DNA of 41,398 nt from a virus (IMGVR_UViG_3300036886_000103:1-41398); one strand, 5' to 3'; positions 6,363 to 15,245 are shown, counted from the first letter of the stretch. Notes: a model not told the origin generated them from the sequence alone. Made by a program: numbers and translations.

Positions 6363-6600
6363 GAAAGATATCCCTGAAGTTATCAAGACTGTAACTGAGA
6401 GCTTTAAGAACGCAACACCCTTAGATATTGACGGAGTAGGAGTAGCACATCGTCCATCAGCTCGTGAACTTGAAAGACGAAAACGAACACCTGAACAAAA
6501 GGCCGGAGATGAGGAAGTTAAAAAAAGCTTAGACCAAATACCAGAACTTTTAAAACAAAAAAAACTGTTACAAGATAACGAAGTTAGCGGAATACTATAA
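6313..6600 (+). CDS. Hypothetical protein, 95 aa
   Basis: Begins at ATG 6313 (MEIKIGTINLTVNLQ); a GTG at 6268 would add 15 mostly lysine residues and deepen the overlap with the previous gene. A beta-rich start is followed by a charged helical region (ARELERRKRTPEQKAGDEEV). The stop shares its last A with the next ATG (TAATG). No family recognised; likely a packaging-region accessory protein. Confidence 0.5.
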   Translation: MEIKIGTINLTVNLQDKKDIPEVIKTVTESFKNATPLDIDGVGVAHRPSARELERRKRTPEQKAGDEEVKKSLDQIPELLKQKKLLQDNEVSGIL

Positions 6601-6950
6601 TGGAAGATAAATTTAAAGAGAGAGTAAAATATTTTCAAGAGTTGTTTGGGTTGGGTAATTGGAATATAAGTGTTTTTTTTAAAGGTAAAGATTTTGAACA
6701 TAACGCCCAAACAAAAGCTGATCCCCGATATTACGAGTCAACAATAATAATTCAAGAAATTACGTTGGAATTTGAAAAGAAATGGGACTTAATAATAGTT
6801 CACGAAATGATACACATAGTAATGAGCTTATTGGATTTTTACACTGATAACATGACTAAAGAAGGAATGAACGAATTACTAAGTGTGGCAAGGGAAAATA
6901 GCGTTAGCCAGTTAGCTAATATTATGATACGGTTGATAAATAAGAAATAA
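6600..6950 (+). CDS. Putative zinc metallopeptidase-like protein (HExxH)
   Basis: A 116-aa product. After a beta-strand region (NWNISVFFKGK; YYESTIIIQEITLEFEKK), residues 65-75 read IIVHEMIHIV: His68, Glu69 and His72 form the HExxH zinc-binding and catalytic motif, embedded in a hydrophobic helix as in SprT-like and related small metallopeptidases. A C-terminal helix (MNELLSVARENSV) could supply the third ligand. Starts with a 1-bp overlap (TAATG). Similar proteins occur near terminase genes in other phages; the substrate is unknown. Prohead maturation is one possibility. Confidence 0.65.
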   Translation: MEDKFKERVKYFQELFGLGNWNISVFFKGKDFEHNAQTKADPRYYESTIIIQEITLEFEKKWDLIIVHEMIHIVMSLLDFYTDNMTKEGMNELLSVARENSVSQLANIMIRLINKK

Positions 6951-6952
6951 AT

Positions 6953-7516
6953 ATGGAAAACCAATCCCCCACCACAATCCCCCAAGCTAATTCTCCAATA
7001 GGGGATAGCATAATTAAGGCTGTTGATAGCCCCAAAACCACTTCTCTAACTGTAAAGCAAAGAAAATGGATAGATAAGTATATAGAGCTTGGAAACGCAA
7101 CGGAGGCAGCCATGCAAGTATATGATTGTAAAGATAGGGATAGTGCAAGAGCAATTGGGGCTGAAAACTTATCAAAACTTATTATAGCTGAATTGATGGA
7201 AGAGAAAGGACTCACAGATATAAAATTAATTAATAAGTTAAATGAAGGATTAGATGCAACAAGAGTAATATCAGCTGTCAAAGGAACAAGTGCCAATGGT
7301 GGAACAACTGATTTTATTGATGTCCCTGATTTCATGTCAAGACATAAGTATTTAGAAACGGCATTTAAACTTAAAAAGCGGTTGGAGAATAAAGATAACG
7401 GACAAACACTGGTTGACGCCAAAGTTATAATATTTAACATAAATGGAAACAATAAACCTAACGGATCTATTTCATCCCCAATCGAAACAATTGAAAGCAT
7501 TAGAGATGCTGTTTGA
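6953..7516 (+). CDS. terS: Terminase small subunit
   Basis: A 187-aa product directly upstream of the large terminase. Residues about 32-90 show the helix-turn-helix signature of small terminases: LTVKQRKWIDKYIELGNATE, AAMQVYD, then RAIGAENLSKLIIAELM. The middle (DFIDVPDFMSRHKYLETAFK) is the oligomerisation-type region. It recognises the packaging site and regulates the large subunit. The C-terminal 24 residues are encoded in DNA that also encodes the start of the large subunit in another frame (74-bp overlap), an unusually long overlap. Confidence 0.8.
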   Translation: MENQSPTTIPQANSPIGDSIIKAVDSPKTTSLTVKQRKWIDKYIELGNATEAAMQVYDCKDRDSARAIGAENLSKLIIAELMEEKGLTDIKLINKLNEGLDATRVISAVKGTSANGGTTDFIDVPDFMSRHKYLETAFKLKKRLENKDNGQTLVDAKVIIFNINGNNKPNGSISSPIETIESIRDAV

Positions 7517-8885
7517 TTTACGTTGTAAATACTTTCTTTATGGTGGGGCAATGGCCGGTGGAAAGTCTTACTTACTTAGGTGGGCGGCACTCTCTTATTT
7601 AATATACATCTATGGAAAGACTGGAATAAAAAATGTACCTGTTGGACTTTTTAGTGAGGATTATCCAACACTTAAAGATAGACAAATAAATAGGATAGAG
7701 AGAGAATTTCCACGTTGGTTGGGCGAACTTAAGGATAGTAAGATTGATGGACTAGCTTTTCACATGAGGCCTCAATACGGCGGTGGGCGTATTCTACTTC
7801 GTAATTTAGACGATCCATCAAAGTATATGAGTACTGAGTTTGCGGGGGAGTTTGTTGATGAACTGACGAGAGATGACGAGCAAACATTTCAAGACTTAAG
7901 AAACCGTCTACGATATCCTGGTGTAGAGGAAGTTAAATTCATGGGAGCAAGTAACCCTGGAGGAATAGGACACGGATACGTTAAGAAGTTCTTTATAAAC
8001 AAAACTACCAACGATCCTGAACAAGATAGATTTTTCTTTCTACAAGCCAACGTCTATGACAATAAATTCATCTCTCCAAACTACGTTAAACAACTTGAGT
8101 CCCTGCCACCTCAACAACGCAAGGCCTACCTTGAGGGATCATGGGATATCTTTGCTGGTCAATTCTTTGAGGAGTGGAAGAGCGAGTACCATGTAATAAA
8201 CCCCTTCATCCCCAACCCCGTCAAGACTGTGATAGTAGGTGGTATGGACTGGGGTAGCGCTAAGCCATTTGCTTTCCATTTGTCTACTGTTGATAAGGTC
8301 TTTCAAGGCGAGGACTCGTTCTTTAGGGTTAAGACTTTCTTTGAGATGTACGGCACACAAAAGCGTCCTGAAGAGTGGAGCGAGGATATAAGGACTAAGC
8401 TAAGAGTCTACAACTTTACCATGAATGATATCCTATGGGTACGAGCTGATCCTTCAATATTTAACAAACTAAACGACATGAGTAAAAGCATAAGGGATCA
8501 ATTTGTAGACGCCGACGAGAGGTGGCGTTTCATGAAACCCGCCAACAACGATAGGGAGCAAGGATGGCAGGTAATGAGGCAATGGTTATCTCTAGCACCT
8601 GATGGCCTACCTTACTGGCAAGTAACGTCAAATTGTAGGAACTTGATACGTACTTTGCCTGAGTTAATACATGATGAGCTACATGTTGAAGACGTTGATA
8701 GTGAGGGAGAGGATCATAATTCCGACGCAATGCGCTACCAATTCAAACACCTCAAATGGATAGACGCCAAGTTTGGGGCCGTCAAGGAGAACCAAATAGA
8801 TAAGAGGCCTGAAACGGGCTTCTTTGTAAACAAGAATGACGAGGGGGCTGAAATACTTTTAAACTTAAACAAATTCACACGTTAG
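7443..8885 (+). CDS. terL: Terminase large subunit (packaging ATPase/nuclease)
   Basis: 480 aa. N-terminal ATPase: Q-type motif HPQSKQLKAL (11-20), Walker A GGAMAGGKS (34-42), Walker B FAGEFVDEL with Glu140 as catalytic acid, and coupling motif MGASNPGG (167-174). C-terminal RNase-H-like nuclease: Asp269 in GGMDWGSAKP, Asp336 in VRADPS and Asp428 in DHNSDAMR. It translocates DNA into the prohead and cuts it. The ATG at 7443 lies inside terS; later starts would remove the Q motif, so the overlap appears genuine. Ends in TAG. Confidence 0.95.
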   Translation: METINLTDLFHPQSKQLKALEMLFDLRCKYFLYGGAMAGGKSYLLRWAALSYLIYIYGKTGIKNVPVGLFSEDYPTLKDRQINRIEREFPRWLGELKDSKIDGLAFHMRPQYGGGRILLRNLDDPSKYMSTEFAGEFVDELTRDDEQTFQDLRNRLRYPGVEEVKFMGASNPGGIGHGYVKKFFINKTTNDPEQDRFFFLQANVYDNKFISPNYVKQLESLPPQQRKAYLEGSWDIFAGQFFEEWKSEYHVINPFIPNPVKTVIVGGMDWGSAKPFAFHLSTVDKVFQGEDSFFRVKTFFEMYGTQKRPEEWSEDIRTKLRVYNFTMNDILWVRADPSIFNKLNDMSKSIRDQFVDADERWRFMKPANNDREQGWQVMRQWLSLAPDGLPYWQVTSNCRNLIRTLPELIHDELHVEDVDSEGEDHNSDAMRYQFKHLKWIDAKFGAVKENQIDKRPETGFFVNKNDEGAEILLNLNKFTR

Positions 8886-8891
8886 CCTATT

Positions 8892-8900
8892 TGATATCAT
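8892..8900 (+). promoter_or_regulatory. Extended -10 promoter, leaderless 8907 gene
   Basis: TGA-TATCAT (hexamer 8895-8900), 6 bp, ATG at 8907; predicted +1 is the A of the start codon. Confidence 0.5.
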
Positions 8901-8906
8901 TTAGAT

Positions 8907-9353
8907 ATGCAAGTAACCATAAGACTTAAACCTGCCGAGCTTTTAGTACACACTGTGTCAGTTAGAAGAGTAAACCAAATGGATATTTACTTGTTCCGGT
9001 GTTATAAGTGTGGAACTGCGGTAGCTCAATTCAAGGGTGAGATTGTGAGGATTGAGCCAGGACTACTTCCAAGCGATGACGTACCTGTAGTCAGTCAATG
9101 TTTTCGTTGTAAGGAGTACTACAGCTTCCAAACCACGACAGTTAAAAAAGATAGGATAGAATTAAGATTAGCTAATAATATAGATAGCCATTTTACTACT
9201 TTTCGTTGTGTCCTTTGCCGAATGCAGCTATTAGAATATAACTCTAAATTTGTTAAGTCGTTACCAGAATGGAAGAGTGAGGTATTGCCTTATAAGTTTG
9301 ATTGCTCTGGGAAAGAATGCAACCAAAAATATGTTCTTAAAGACGTCATATAA
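8907..9353 (+). CDS. Double zinc-ribbon protein, 148 aa
   Basis: Contains two four-cysteine clusters: CYKC (32, 35) with CFRC (65, 68), and CVLC (101, 104) with C133/C138. Each pair of CxxC-type knuckles is separated by about 30 residues with beta-strand character, typical of tandem zinc ribbons. Lies between large terminase and portal, and is likely a packaging or head accessory protein that binds nucleic acid or protein. No named family. Confidence 0.65.
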   Translation: MQVTIRLKPAELLVHTVSVRRVNQMDIYLFRCYKCGTAVAQFKGEIVRIEPGLLPSDDVPVVSQCFRCKEYYSFQTTTVKKDRIELRLANNIDSHFTTFRCVLCRMQLLEYNSKFVKSLPEWKSEVLPYKFDCSGKECNQKYVLKDVI

Positions 9354-9354
9354 A

Positions 9355-9363
9355 TGTTATAAT
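9355..9363 (+). promoter_or_regulatory. Extended -10 promoter of the portal gene
   Basis: TGT-TATAAT (hexamer 9358-9363), starting two bases after the previous stop codon. Transcription from about 9370 would run straight into the hairpin below. Confidence 0.55.
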
Positions 9364-9370
9364 TATAGAA

Positions 9371-9404
9371 AGCACATAGCTATTTAAAGCGTGTGCTATT
9401 TTTA
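9371..9404 (+). terminator. Promoter-proximal hairpin with T-tract, portal leader
   Basis: AGCACA (9371-9376) pairs with TGTGCT (9392-9397), followed by ATTTTTA and then the ATG at 9407. The 5' arm contains the ACATA motif shared by four such leaders. It could act as an attenuator, as a terminator for upstream transcripts, or as a 5' stabilising element. Confidence 0.5.
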
Positions 9405-9406
9405 TT

Positions 9407-11446
9407 ATGGTAGAAAATTTAATGGTCGGGGCCTTCACTGAACGTAACCCCGAACGAATATCCTCTAAGGAAGGCGTCGCTACATTTCCTGTTGATCCGC
9501 TTGAACTTAAGATTGAGGATGATGAGTTGGTGCGCATTGTAGACCAGCATAGTGACGACTACGAGCTATTTTATGAGAACAAGTACGACCTATTCGCAAG
9601 GCGCAAGAAGAATGAAATATACTACTTTGGACGACAGGTAATGCAGAAGGAGAAGGAGCGACTACTCAAGGACTATGAGTCAAAGTATATGGATAACGTT
9701 CTATATGAGATAGGTGGTTCGCTTAAACCTCTCCTTATGACACGTTTACCTGATCTTATAGTTCTGCCAGGTAACGATAGTGACGAGGCAATGCTCACCT
9801 CTCAAGAGATAAGTAAAGCGGTAGACACGCAAATTAAAGATAGACAAAATAGACGGGTGCTAGGACTAGCGATTAAACACTTACCTGTCTACTTCACGGC
9901 AGTTATCAAGGTTAGATGGGATCCAGAGATTGATGACTACATATTTGAGAACATCCACCCCGACCTTATTGAGTGCGACTACACCTCAACGACTAAAGAC
10001 GCTGACTCCATGAGTTACGTGTCTCAAATTTGTCCATGGACTGTTGAGCAAGTTATGTTGAAGTTCCCCAAGAAGAAAGAAGAGTTTATTAGAGAGTTAC
10101 AAAAGGACGGACTTGCGGTAGACCCTGACGACCTGCCTAACTCACTACTTGCAACCACTATCAATGTGCGAGAGGTGTGGTTTGACGAGTACCAAAGTAA
10201 AAGCGACACTGAGGTTGAGAAGATATCGGGCTTACTTTGGAAGTACAAGGACTGTATCTTGGGTAAGATGAAGAACCCAAACTTTGACTATGAGGGTGAG
10301 AAGAGATACTTTAGTTATGATCCTCAGATCAAGGACAAAAGGGCATTAAACGAACAAGAGTTAAACTATGTACTTATGACCGGCCAACTGCCTCAAGGAG
10401 TCTCCGAGGAGCAGGTCTATCACAACTACTTTAGACATCCACGTAAACCTTATTACTTCATGGGCTACGACCAGTGGGGCAAACAACCGTATGATGAGAC
10501 CTCATGGATAGAGCAGAACTTAGGCAACCAAAAAGCGATAGATAAGCGAGGCAAACAACTAGAGGAGACGCTTGATAAGAGAGGACACCACGTATTTAGC
10601 AAGGAGTCAGGACTTACACCAGCTGACGTTGAGGAGCTTGACTTAAACGACCCAGATGAGGACTTAGTGGTAGATGGGGACGTAAATAGGACTCACGCTT
10701 TTATGGCACCAGAACGTCCTGCTAAGCAGGAGTTTGACGAGATGACTAACCTTAGAAATAGAATGTACGCTATCTCTCACAGTAACGCTATACGTGGACA
10801 AATACAAACAAGTGTGGCGACAACCAACCAAATAGCTAGAGAGGGCGACTTCACCTCAGCTGATGATATGGCTGAGGATACGATAAACGACGCTGCCCAA
10901 TGGATGGCTGACTGGGCTATGCAGTTCATCAAGCTCCGCTACACAGAAGACCATTTCAGGGATATTCTGGGAGTGGCCGGTGAGGCAGTCTACATCAAGC
11001 TCAACCGCAACATGGTAGGCGACGGGATGATAGTCAAGATAAAAGCCTCAGGCACTGATAAGTTAAGAGCGCAGAACAACGCACTTGAAATGGCGAAAAT
11101 GCAAATGACCGACCCTTATACGTTCTTTGTTGATATGGGATTATCTGATCCAGAGGGACGCACAGAGAAGTTGATACTAGCCAAGATGTCCCCGCAAGCT
11201 TACCTACAAAAGATAATCAAAGGAATAAACACAAGTGAGGCATTAGCTAAGGCCTTAATGGAACAAGAGCAAGTACCGCCTCCAGGCACTCCACAACAGC
11301 CAGGAGTACCACCAACTATGCCAGGAGCACAACCACCAATGGCAGGAGGACAGGCAGGGCCAGCAGCACCTCAAGCTCCAACTGTAACTAATACCGCCCA
11401 AGTTCCGACTGCCCCGCCAATAAACCCACCTCAGCCGATAATGTAA
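9407..11446 (+). CDS. Portal protein
   Basis: 679 aa, within the size range of podovirus-type portals. Between terminase and scaffold/capsid, it has the expected helical clip/stem/wing composition: an early segment with YYFGRQVM and SLKPLLMTRLPDL, a central VYFTAVIKVRWDPEIDDY / ENIHPDLIECD region, and a long helical C-terminal part (NDAAQWMADWAMQFIKLR). The last 60 residues are a disordered Pro/Gln/Ala-rich tail (PPPGTPQQPG...PINPPQPIM). It forms the dodecameric vertex through which DNA enters and leaves. An ATG 4 codons downstream (MVGAF) is an alternative start. Confidence 0.85.
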   Translation: MVENLMVGAFTERNPERISSKEGVATFPVDPLELKIEDDELVRIVDQHSDDYELFYENKYDLFARRKKNEIYYFGRQVMQKEKERLLKDYESKYMDNVLYEIGGSLKPLLMTRLPDLIVLPGNDSDEAMLTSQEISKAVDTQIKDRQNRRVLGLAIKHLPVYFTAVIKVRWDPEIDDYIFENIHPDLIECDYTSTTKDADSMSYVSQICPWTVEQVMLKFPKKKEEFIRELQKDGLAVDPDDLPNSLLATTINVREVWFDEYQSKSDTEVEKISGLLWKYKDCILGKMKNPNFDYEGEKRYFSYDPQIKDKRALNEQELNYVLMTGQLPQGVSEEQVYHNYFRHPRKPYYFMGYDQWGKQPYDETSWIEQNLGNQKAIDKRGKQLEETLDKRGHHVFSKESGLTPADVEELDLNDPDEDLVVDGDVNRTHAFMAPERPAKQEFDEMTNLRNRMYAISHSNAIRGQIQTSVATTNQIAREGDFTSADDMAEDTINDAAQWMADWAMQFIKLRYTEDHFRDILGVAGEAVYIKLNRNMVGDGMIVKIKASGTDKLRAQNNALEMAKMQMTDPYTFFVDMGLSDPEGRTEKLILAKMSPQAYLQKIIKGINTSEALAKALMEQEQVPPPGTPQQPGVPPTMPGAQPPMAGGQAGPAAPQAPTVTNTAQVPTAPPINPPQPIM

Positions 11447-11457
11447 AATAGGTATTG

Positions 11458-11466
11458 TGATAGAAT
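11458..11466 (+). promoter_or_regulatory. Extended -10 promoter, leaderless scaffold gene
   Basis: TGA-TAGAAT (hexamer 11461-11466), 6 bp (ATATAT), ATG at 11473. Confidence 0.5.
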
Positions 11467-11472
11467 ATATAT

Positions 11473-12456
11473 ATGCCAGACGAAAAACCATTAGAAAAAA
11501 TAGACAAGATAGTTGAAAAGACTAACACCGATGACAAATTCATTGCCAAACGTGATACAAGTAAAACACTACGACAGATAGCCTACGAGTCCAAAGAGCG
11601 AGTTAATAAAGCCAAAGAGGAGATAGTTAAAGAGCAGGATAAGATACCCGACACCAAGCCTGTTGTTAAAAAAGAAGAGAAGAAGGTTGAAAAGAAAGAG
11701 GAAAAGAAACCGGAGGCTCCAGTTATTGATGTAGAAAAGATAAAAGAAGAAGCTAGAAAAGTAGGCGAAGATAATGCTAAGAAAGAATTTGAAGCCAAGA
11801 CCAAAGAGATAATGGACAAAAAGGTAAGTGATGAACAAAAACAAAAAGAAGCTGATGAACTTATTGACATTTGGACTAAAGAGAAACGTATTCCTAAAGA
11901 CTACAAAGAGATAGTAACTGAAACCCACCGCTTAGCGGAGGTTAAAATGAAACAGGTACTTAGAGAGCGTGATGAGAAAGTTAAAGCCGAAACTGACGCC
12001 AGAGCCAAAGAGGTAGAGGACAAGAAAACCACCGAACAAAAGACCTATCAAGCGAGGGTGGACGCTATTAACAGTAAAGTAAAAAATGAGATGAATGAAC
12101 TCTATGAGGGTAAGTTCTTGAAGAAACCACCTGAAAAGTATGACGAAGGCGACAGCACTCAAAAGGAAACTGATGAGTTGATGAAGTTTGGAATAGACTT
12201 AAATGTTAAGCGAACGAAGGAAGGTTTGCCTCCTATAGACTCTATATCAAAGATTTACTTCATGCACTACAAGCCCTACGTTGAGGCACAAGGTAAGACG
12301 AAGTCTAAACAACCAGCAGGTCTTGATGCTCCAATTTCAGGTGCGAGGTCAACAGAGGATAAGGGCGAGAACAAAGGTTATCTATATAAACGTGACCACA
12401 ATAAAAGCTATAGACAAATTTTACAAGAGAACTTAAATCGTCAAAAGAAAGTATAA
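11473..12456 (+). CDS. Scaffolding-like protein
   Basis: 327 aa, almost entirely Lys/Glu/Asp-rich helix (about residues 30-240 coiled coil with KKEEKKVEKKEEKKPE-type runs) and a short globular C-terminal region ending GYLYKRDHNKSYRQIL. Position between portal and major capsid, extreme charge and coiled coil match phage scaffolding proteins, which guide prohead assembly through a basic C-terminal helix; the end here is basic (NLNRQKKV). Individual scaffold families are not sequence-conserved, so the call leans on position. Confidence 0.7.
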   Translation: MPDEKPLEKIDKIVEKTNTDDKFIAKRDTSKTLRQIAYESKERVNKAKEEIVKEQDKIPDTKPVVKKEEKKVEKKEEKKPEAPVIDVEKIKEEARKVGEDNAKKEFEAKTKEIMDKKVSDEQKQKEADELIDIWTKEKRIPKDYKEIVTETHRLAEVKMKQVLRERDEKVKAETDARAKEVEDKKTTEQKTYQARVDAINSKVKNEMNELYEGKFLKKPPEKYDEGDSTQKETDELMKFGIDLNVKRTKEGLPPIDSISKIYFMHYKPYVEAQGKTKSKQPAGLDAPISGARSTEDKGENKGYLYKRDHNKSYRQILQENLNRQKKV

Positions 12457-12463
12457 ATATCTA

Positions 12464-12492
12464 TTGACAAATGGTTTTAGCGGCATTATACT
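12464..12492 (+). promoter_or_regulatory. Strong sigma70-type promoter of the major capsid gene
   Basis: TTGACA (12464-12469), exactly 17 bp, TATACT (12487-12492). It is the only late structural promoter here with a consensus -35, as expected for the most abundant virion protein. Confidence 0.75.
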
Positions 12493-12507
12493 TTAACTAA
12501 TTAACGG

Positions 12508-12534
12508 ACATACCGGCAGAGATGCCGGTTTTTT
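12508..12534 (+). terminator. Promoter-proximal hairpin with T-tract, capsid leader
   Basis: ACATA motif at 12508-12512, then a 7-bp stem ACCGGCA/TGCCGGT (12512-12518, 12523-12529) with a GAGA loop and a run of six T. It has the form of an intrinsic terminator but lies downstream of the promoter and 22 bp before the capsid ATG. Confidence 0.6.
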
Positions 12535-12556
12535 AGTGGTCTAATTTATAAATTAT

Positions 12557-13711
12557 ATGAAAAACAAACTTTCAGGACTAACTTTTCATGTTTTGCTTCC
12601 TCGTTTCTATGACGGTATTCAAAATACCAACAGGGTAGACGGTACTACTCAAAGACAACTTTACACAAAAGTTGTGGATCAAATTTTAAATTCTCCGACA
12701 TACTACTCAAGACTTGTCTCACAAGGAGAACCCTTTGAAGGAAAAACAGAAGATATTACTTACGATGTGTTAGCTGATACTCAAGGACAGTATTTTACAT
12801 CTCTTGAGACTCTAAATTCCTCAGCCGTCAACACGACTGCAACAGGTAGCTATGCACACACTGCATTTACTCAACCGGTAGTTTCTATAATGCTTGAGTC
12901 ATTTGCCAACGTCGGTTCACTTGGAATAATTAACATTGATACGTTCAAGTATGAAAAGGCTGCTGCTCAAGCTCTACAAAGTTTGGGTAGTGCGATTTAC
13001 GGAACGGGTGCTGCTAATCAACCTTTAGGGTTGACAGCTATAATTGATGATGGATCAAACGTAGCAACAATCGGTGGACTTTCAAGAGCGACTTATACGA
13101 CATTAGTTTCCGTGTTAACAGCTTTCTCTGGAGGAAAATTAACTCTTGGAACGATAGCGACAGAATATGATTCATGTATTGCCTCAGGTATGGAACATGA
13201 AACTCCAAACATTGGAGTAGTTTCAAAGTCAACTTGGTCATTATACGAACAATTATTGACTCCAAACGTCAGAGCGACTTATAACGAAGTAGGTTATGAC
13301 AAGGTAAGAATTAGAAGCAAATTTGGTGAAAGAAATTCAGCTGAACTTAGAAATGCTGCTGGATTTAATGCACTTTCTTACCGAGATATGCACGTCATGA
13401 GAGATGACTTTTCAACCGCTCAGATGTTCTGGATGATAAATGAATTCTATATCGGTTGGAAAGGACGAACAGAAATTCCATCAGAATATCAAGATGTTTT
13501 AGAGAAAGTAAACTTTGGTACGATGGAAGCCTATGAAGGCACAGGAGCAGAAGCACTAGATATGCCATCAGAATTTAACGGATGGTTCTACCAGAAGCCA
13601 TTAACAATTCCCGATCAGGCTGGTAGGATTGCAAGATTTTATGTGATCGGACAAACAATACCGCATTCATTCCGACGCCATGCAAAGGGCACAGGAATTA
13701 CCGGTGTCTAA
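12557..13711 (+). CDS. Major capsid protein
   Basis: 384 aa, the normal size for an HK97-fold capsid subunit, directly after the scaffold and behind the strongest promoter. An extended N-terminal arm (about 1-60) is followed by alternating beta and helix with segments typical of the P and A domains (LESFANVGSLG, KYEKAAAQALQSLGSAI, TPNIGVVSKSTWSLYEQLL, FSTAQMFWMINEFYIGWKG). I cannot assign a named subfamily. Likely a substrate of the phage chaperonin, by analogy with other phages. Confidence 0.75.
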   Translation: MKNKLSGLTFHVLLPRFYDGIQNTNRVDGTTQRQLYTKVVDQILNSPTYYSRLVSQGEPFEGKTEDITYDVLADTQGQYFTSLETLNSSAVNTTATGSYAHTAFTQPVVSIMLESFANVGSLGIINIDTFKYEKAAAQALQSLGSAIYGTGAANQPLGLTAIIDDGSNVATIGGLSRATYTTLVSVLTAFSGGKLTLGTIATEYDSCIASGMEHETPNIGVVSKSTWSLYEQLLTPNVRATYNEVGYDKVRIRSKFGERNSAELRNAAGFNALSYRDMHVMRDDFSTAQMFWMINEFYIGWKGRTEIPSEYQDVLEKVNFGTMEAYEGTGAEALDMPSEFNGWFYQKPLTIPDQAGRIARFYVIGQTIPHSFRRHAKGTGITGV

Positions 13712-13722
13712 ATTATAAAAAT

Positions 13723-14463
13723 ATGGCAAACATAACAGGAGTAGGATTAATTTCAGGAGTAGATTTATATACATCAGAAACAACCCCAACTCATCCACTT
13801 GGAGCATTGTTATTTGGAATAAACGGCAAGGCATTTAGATATGTTCAAGCTGGAACGACTGCTTTAGTTGTAGGAAACGTCCTTCAAGGCCCAACAGTTG
13901 ATACACAATTTGATGATATGACACCAGGCACTTGTGCTGCAGGATTTGATGCTCAAGGTCAGGGTGTTCAAGTAGTAATTGGAACAACGACAGTTACAGC
14001 AAATATGTTTTCAGGAGCGTCACTAGCAGTGTCAGTTACTCCAGGACTTGGAGAAGAGTATACAGTTCAAGGACACACGACAGGAACCAGTGGAGGAACA
14101 TTGACCTTTTATCTAGATCGCAAAATTAGAACAGGTTGGACTTCAGCAACGAGAGTTACTTTAAGAAATTTATGGAATGGTGTTGTACAAGCTCCCGCAA
14201 CGACTTTAACCAATGCGGTAGCCGGAGTGGCAATCTATGCTCTCCCCGCCTCAACTTACGGTTGGATTCAGACTAAAGGATTATGTGCTGCACTAAATGA
14301 TGGATCAACAGCAGTAGTTGGATCTGACGTCGGCGCTCCAGGAACAGTAGCCGGAGCATTCGGAGTCAACGTAGCCGGATCAGGAAAGTCAAACAGCGTA
14401 GGAAGAATATTAAGAGCAAACGCATCAGGAAAAACAGTTCAAGTTTATTTAGACTTGGACTAA
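13723..14463 (+). CDS. Capsid decoration / minor head protein
   Basis: 246 aa, rich in Gly/Thr/Val/Ala and predicted all-beta. It follows the capsid gene by 11 bp and contains features common to head decoration or stabilisation proteins: a proline/threonine N-terminus (TSETTPTHPLGALLFG) and a middle with GEEYTVQGHTTG. Probably incorporated on the capsid surface; could instead be a head-fibre base. Confidence 0.5.
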   Translation: MANITGVGLISGVDLYTSETTPTHPLGALLFGINGKAFRYVQAGTTALVVGNVLQGPTVDTQFDDMTPGTCAAGFDAQGQGVQVVIGTTTVTANMFSGASLAVSVTPGLGEEYTVQGHTTGTSGGTLTFYLDRKIRTGWTSATRVTLRNLWNGVVQAPATTLTNAVAGVAIYALPASTYGWIQTKGLCAALNDGSTAVVGSDVGAPGTVAGAFGVNVAGSGKSNSVGRILRANASGKTVQVYLDLD

Positions 14464-14477
14464 TTAACTAAAATATT

Positions 14478-14954
14478 ATGGCTATAGACGTTTTAAAGAA
14501 CTTCGTACCAGGTATTAGGGAGAATGGAATAGTGACTGACGCAAACGTAACTTTAACAGGAACAGTTACTATGCCTACCTCACAAGCTTTAACCTCACCA
14601 GTTGTTACATCAGGCGCAACGGCGACCACAGGACAATTTAGATCATCTGTTGCAACGGTTTTAAATGGTACAGCGGGTACGGTATCTATTGACCCTACTT
14701 TGGGTTCGGTATTCACAATACTAGCTGGAACAATAACGGCTTTACAGGTTAATGCTGCCTCAGCCCCAGTGGGATCTGAAGTTGCTTTAGTTGTAACTAC
14801 AGTAGGAACGGCTAATGGAACTGTTACTTTCAATACTAATTTTAAGTCAACAGGAACTTTGGTAGTCGGTACAGTTACTGCCAAAGTATGGACAGTCAAC
14901 TTCTATGGCGATGGAACGAATCTAAATGAGACAGGGCGAACTACGGCAATGTGA
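14478..14954 (+). CDS. Beta-rich head-fibre-like protein
   Basis: 158 aa; a short helical start (MAIDVLKNFVPGIRENG) leads into Thr/Val/Gly-rich beta repeats (TLTGTVTMPTSQ, ITALQVNAASAPVGSE, VALVVTTVGTANGT) and a C-terminal KVWTVNFYGDGTN element seen in phage structural proteins that measure random or blank signals along a fibre shaft. Likely virion surface protein next to the capsid and decoration genes. Confidence 0.5.
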   Translation: MAIDVLKNFVPGIRENGIVTDANVTLTGTVTMPTSQALTSPVVTSGATATTGQFRSSVATVLNGTAGTVSIDPTLGSVFTILAGTITALQVNAASAPVGSEVALVVTTVGTANGTVTFNTNFKSTGTLVVGTVTAKVWTVNFYGDGTNLNETGRTTAM

Positions 14955-14966
14955 TTATAAATTTAA

Positions 14967-15245
14967 TTTAATACTACGACTTATAATTATATCGTTGGGA
15001 CAACCCCCACACAAGTCTACACAGGTATTGTAAAAAAAGCGATCATTCAAGTAAACGCTGCCTTAACTGGTAATATCATCGTTATAGACGGTACCTCAGG
15101 AACAGCTGCTAACGTAGCAATAATCACCAACCCGACGGTCGGATCAAGATATGAATATTATGGACTTCAAAATGGACTTCGTGTTATTGCCTCAACTACC
15201 TGTGATGTCACAGTAGCCGCCGACCTCTCAAGACAGGGAACATAA
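14967..15245 (+). pseudogene. Beta-rich structural ORF with no usual start codon
   Basis: An open frame of 92 codons plus TAA (15243-15245) is clearly coding in character (YNYIVGTTPTQVYTGIVKKA, then VIDGTSGTAANVAI, GSRYEYYGLQNGLRVI) and resembles the small beta-rich virion proteins beside it. Yet no ATG, GTG, TTG or CTG occurs in frame; the first possible codons after the in-frame TAA at 14964 are TTT AAT ACT ACG. The preceding gene is in the same frame but separated by TGA, TAA and TAA. Either the start is near-cognate (ACG 14976, ATC 14991), or a start was lost by mutation or assembly error: its upstream AATTTAATTTAAT matches the AT-rich leaders that precede ATG elsewhere. Confidence 0.55.
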
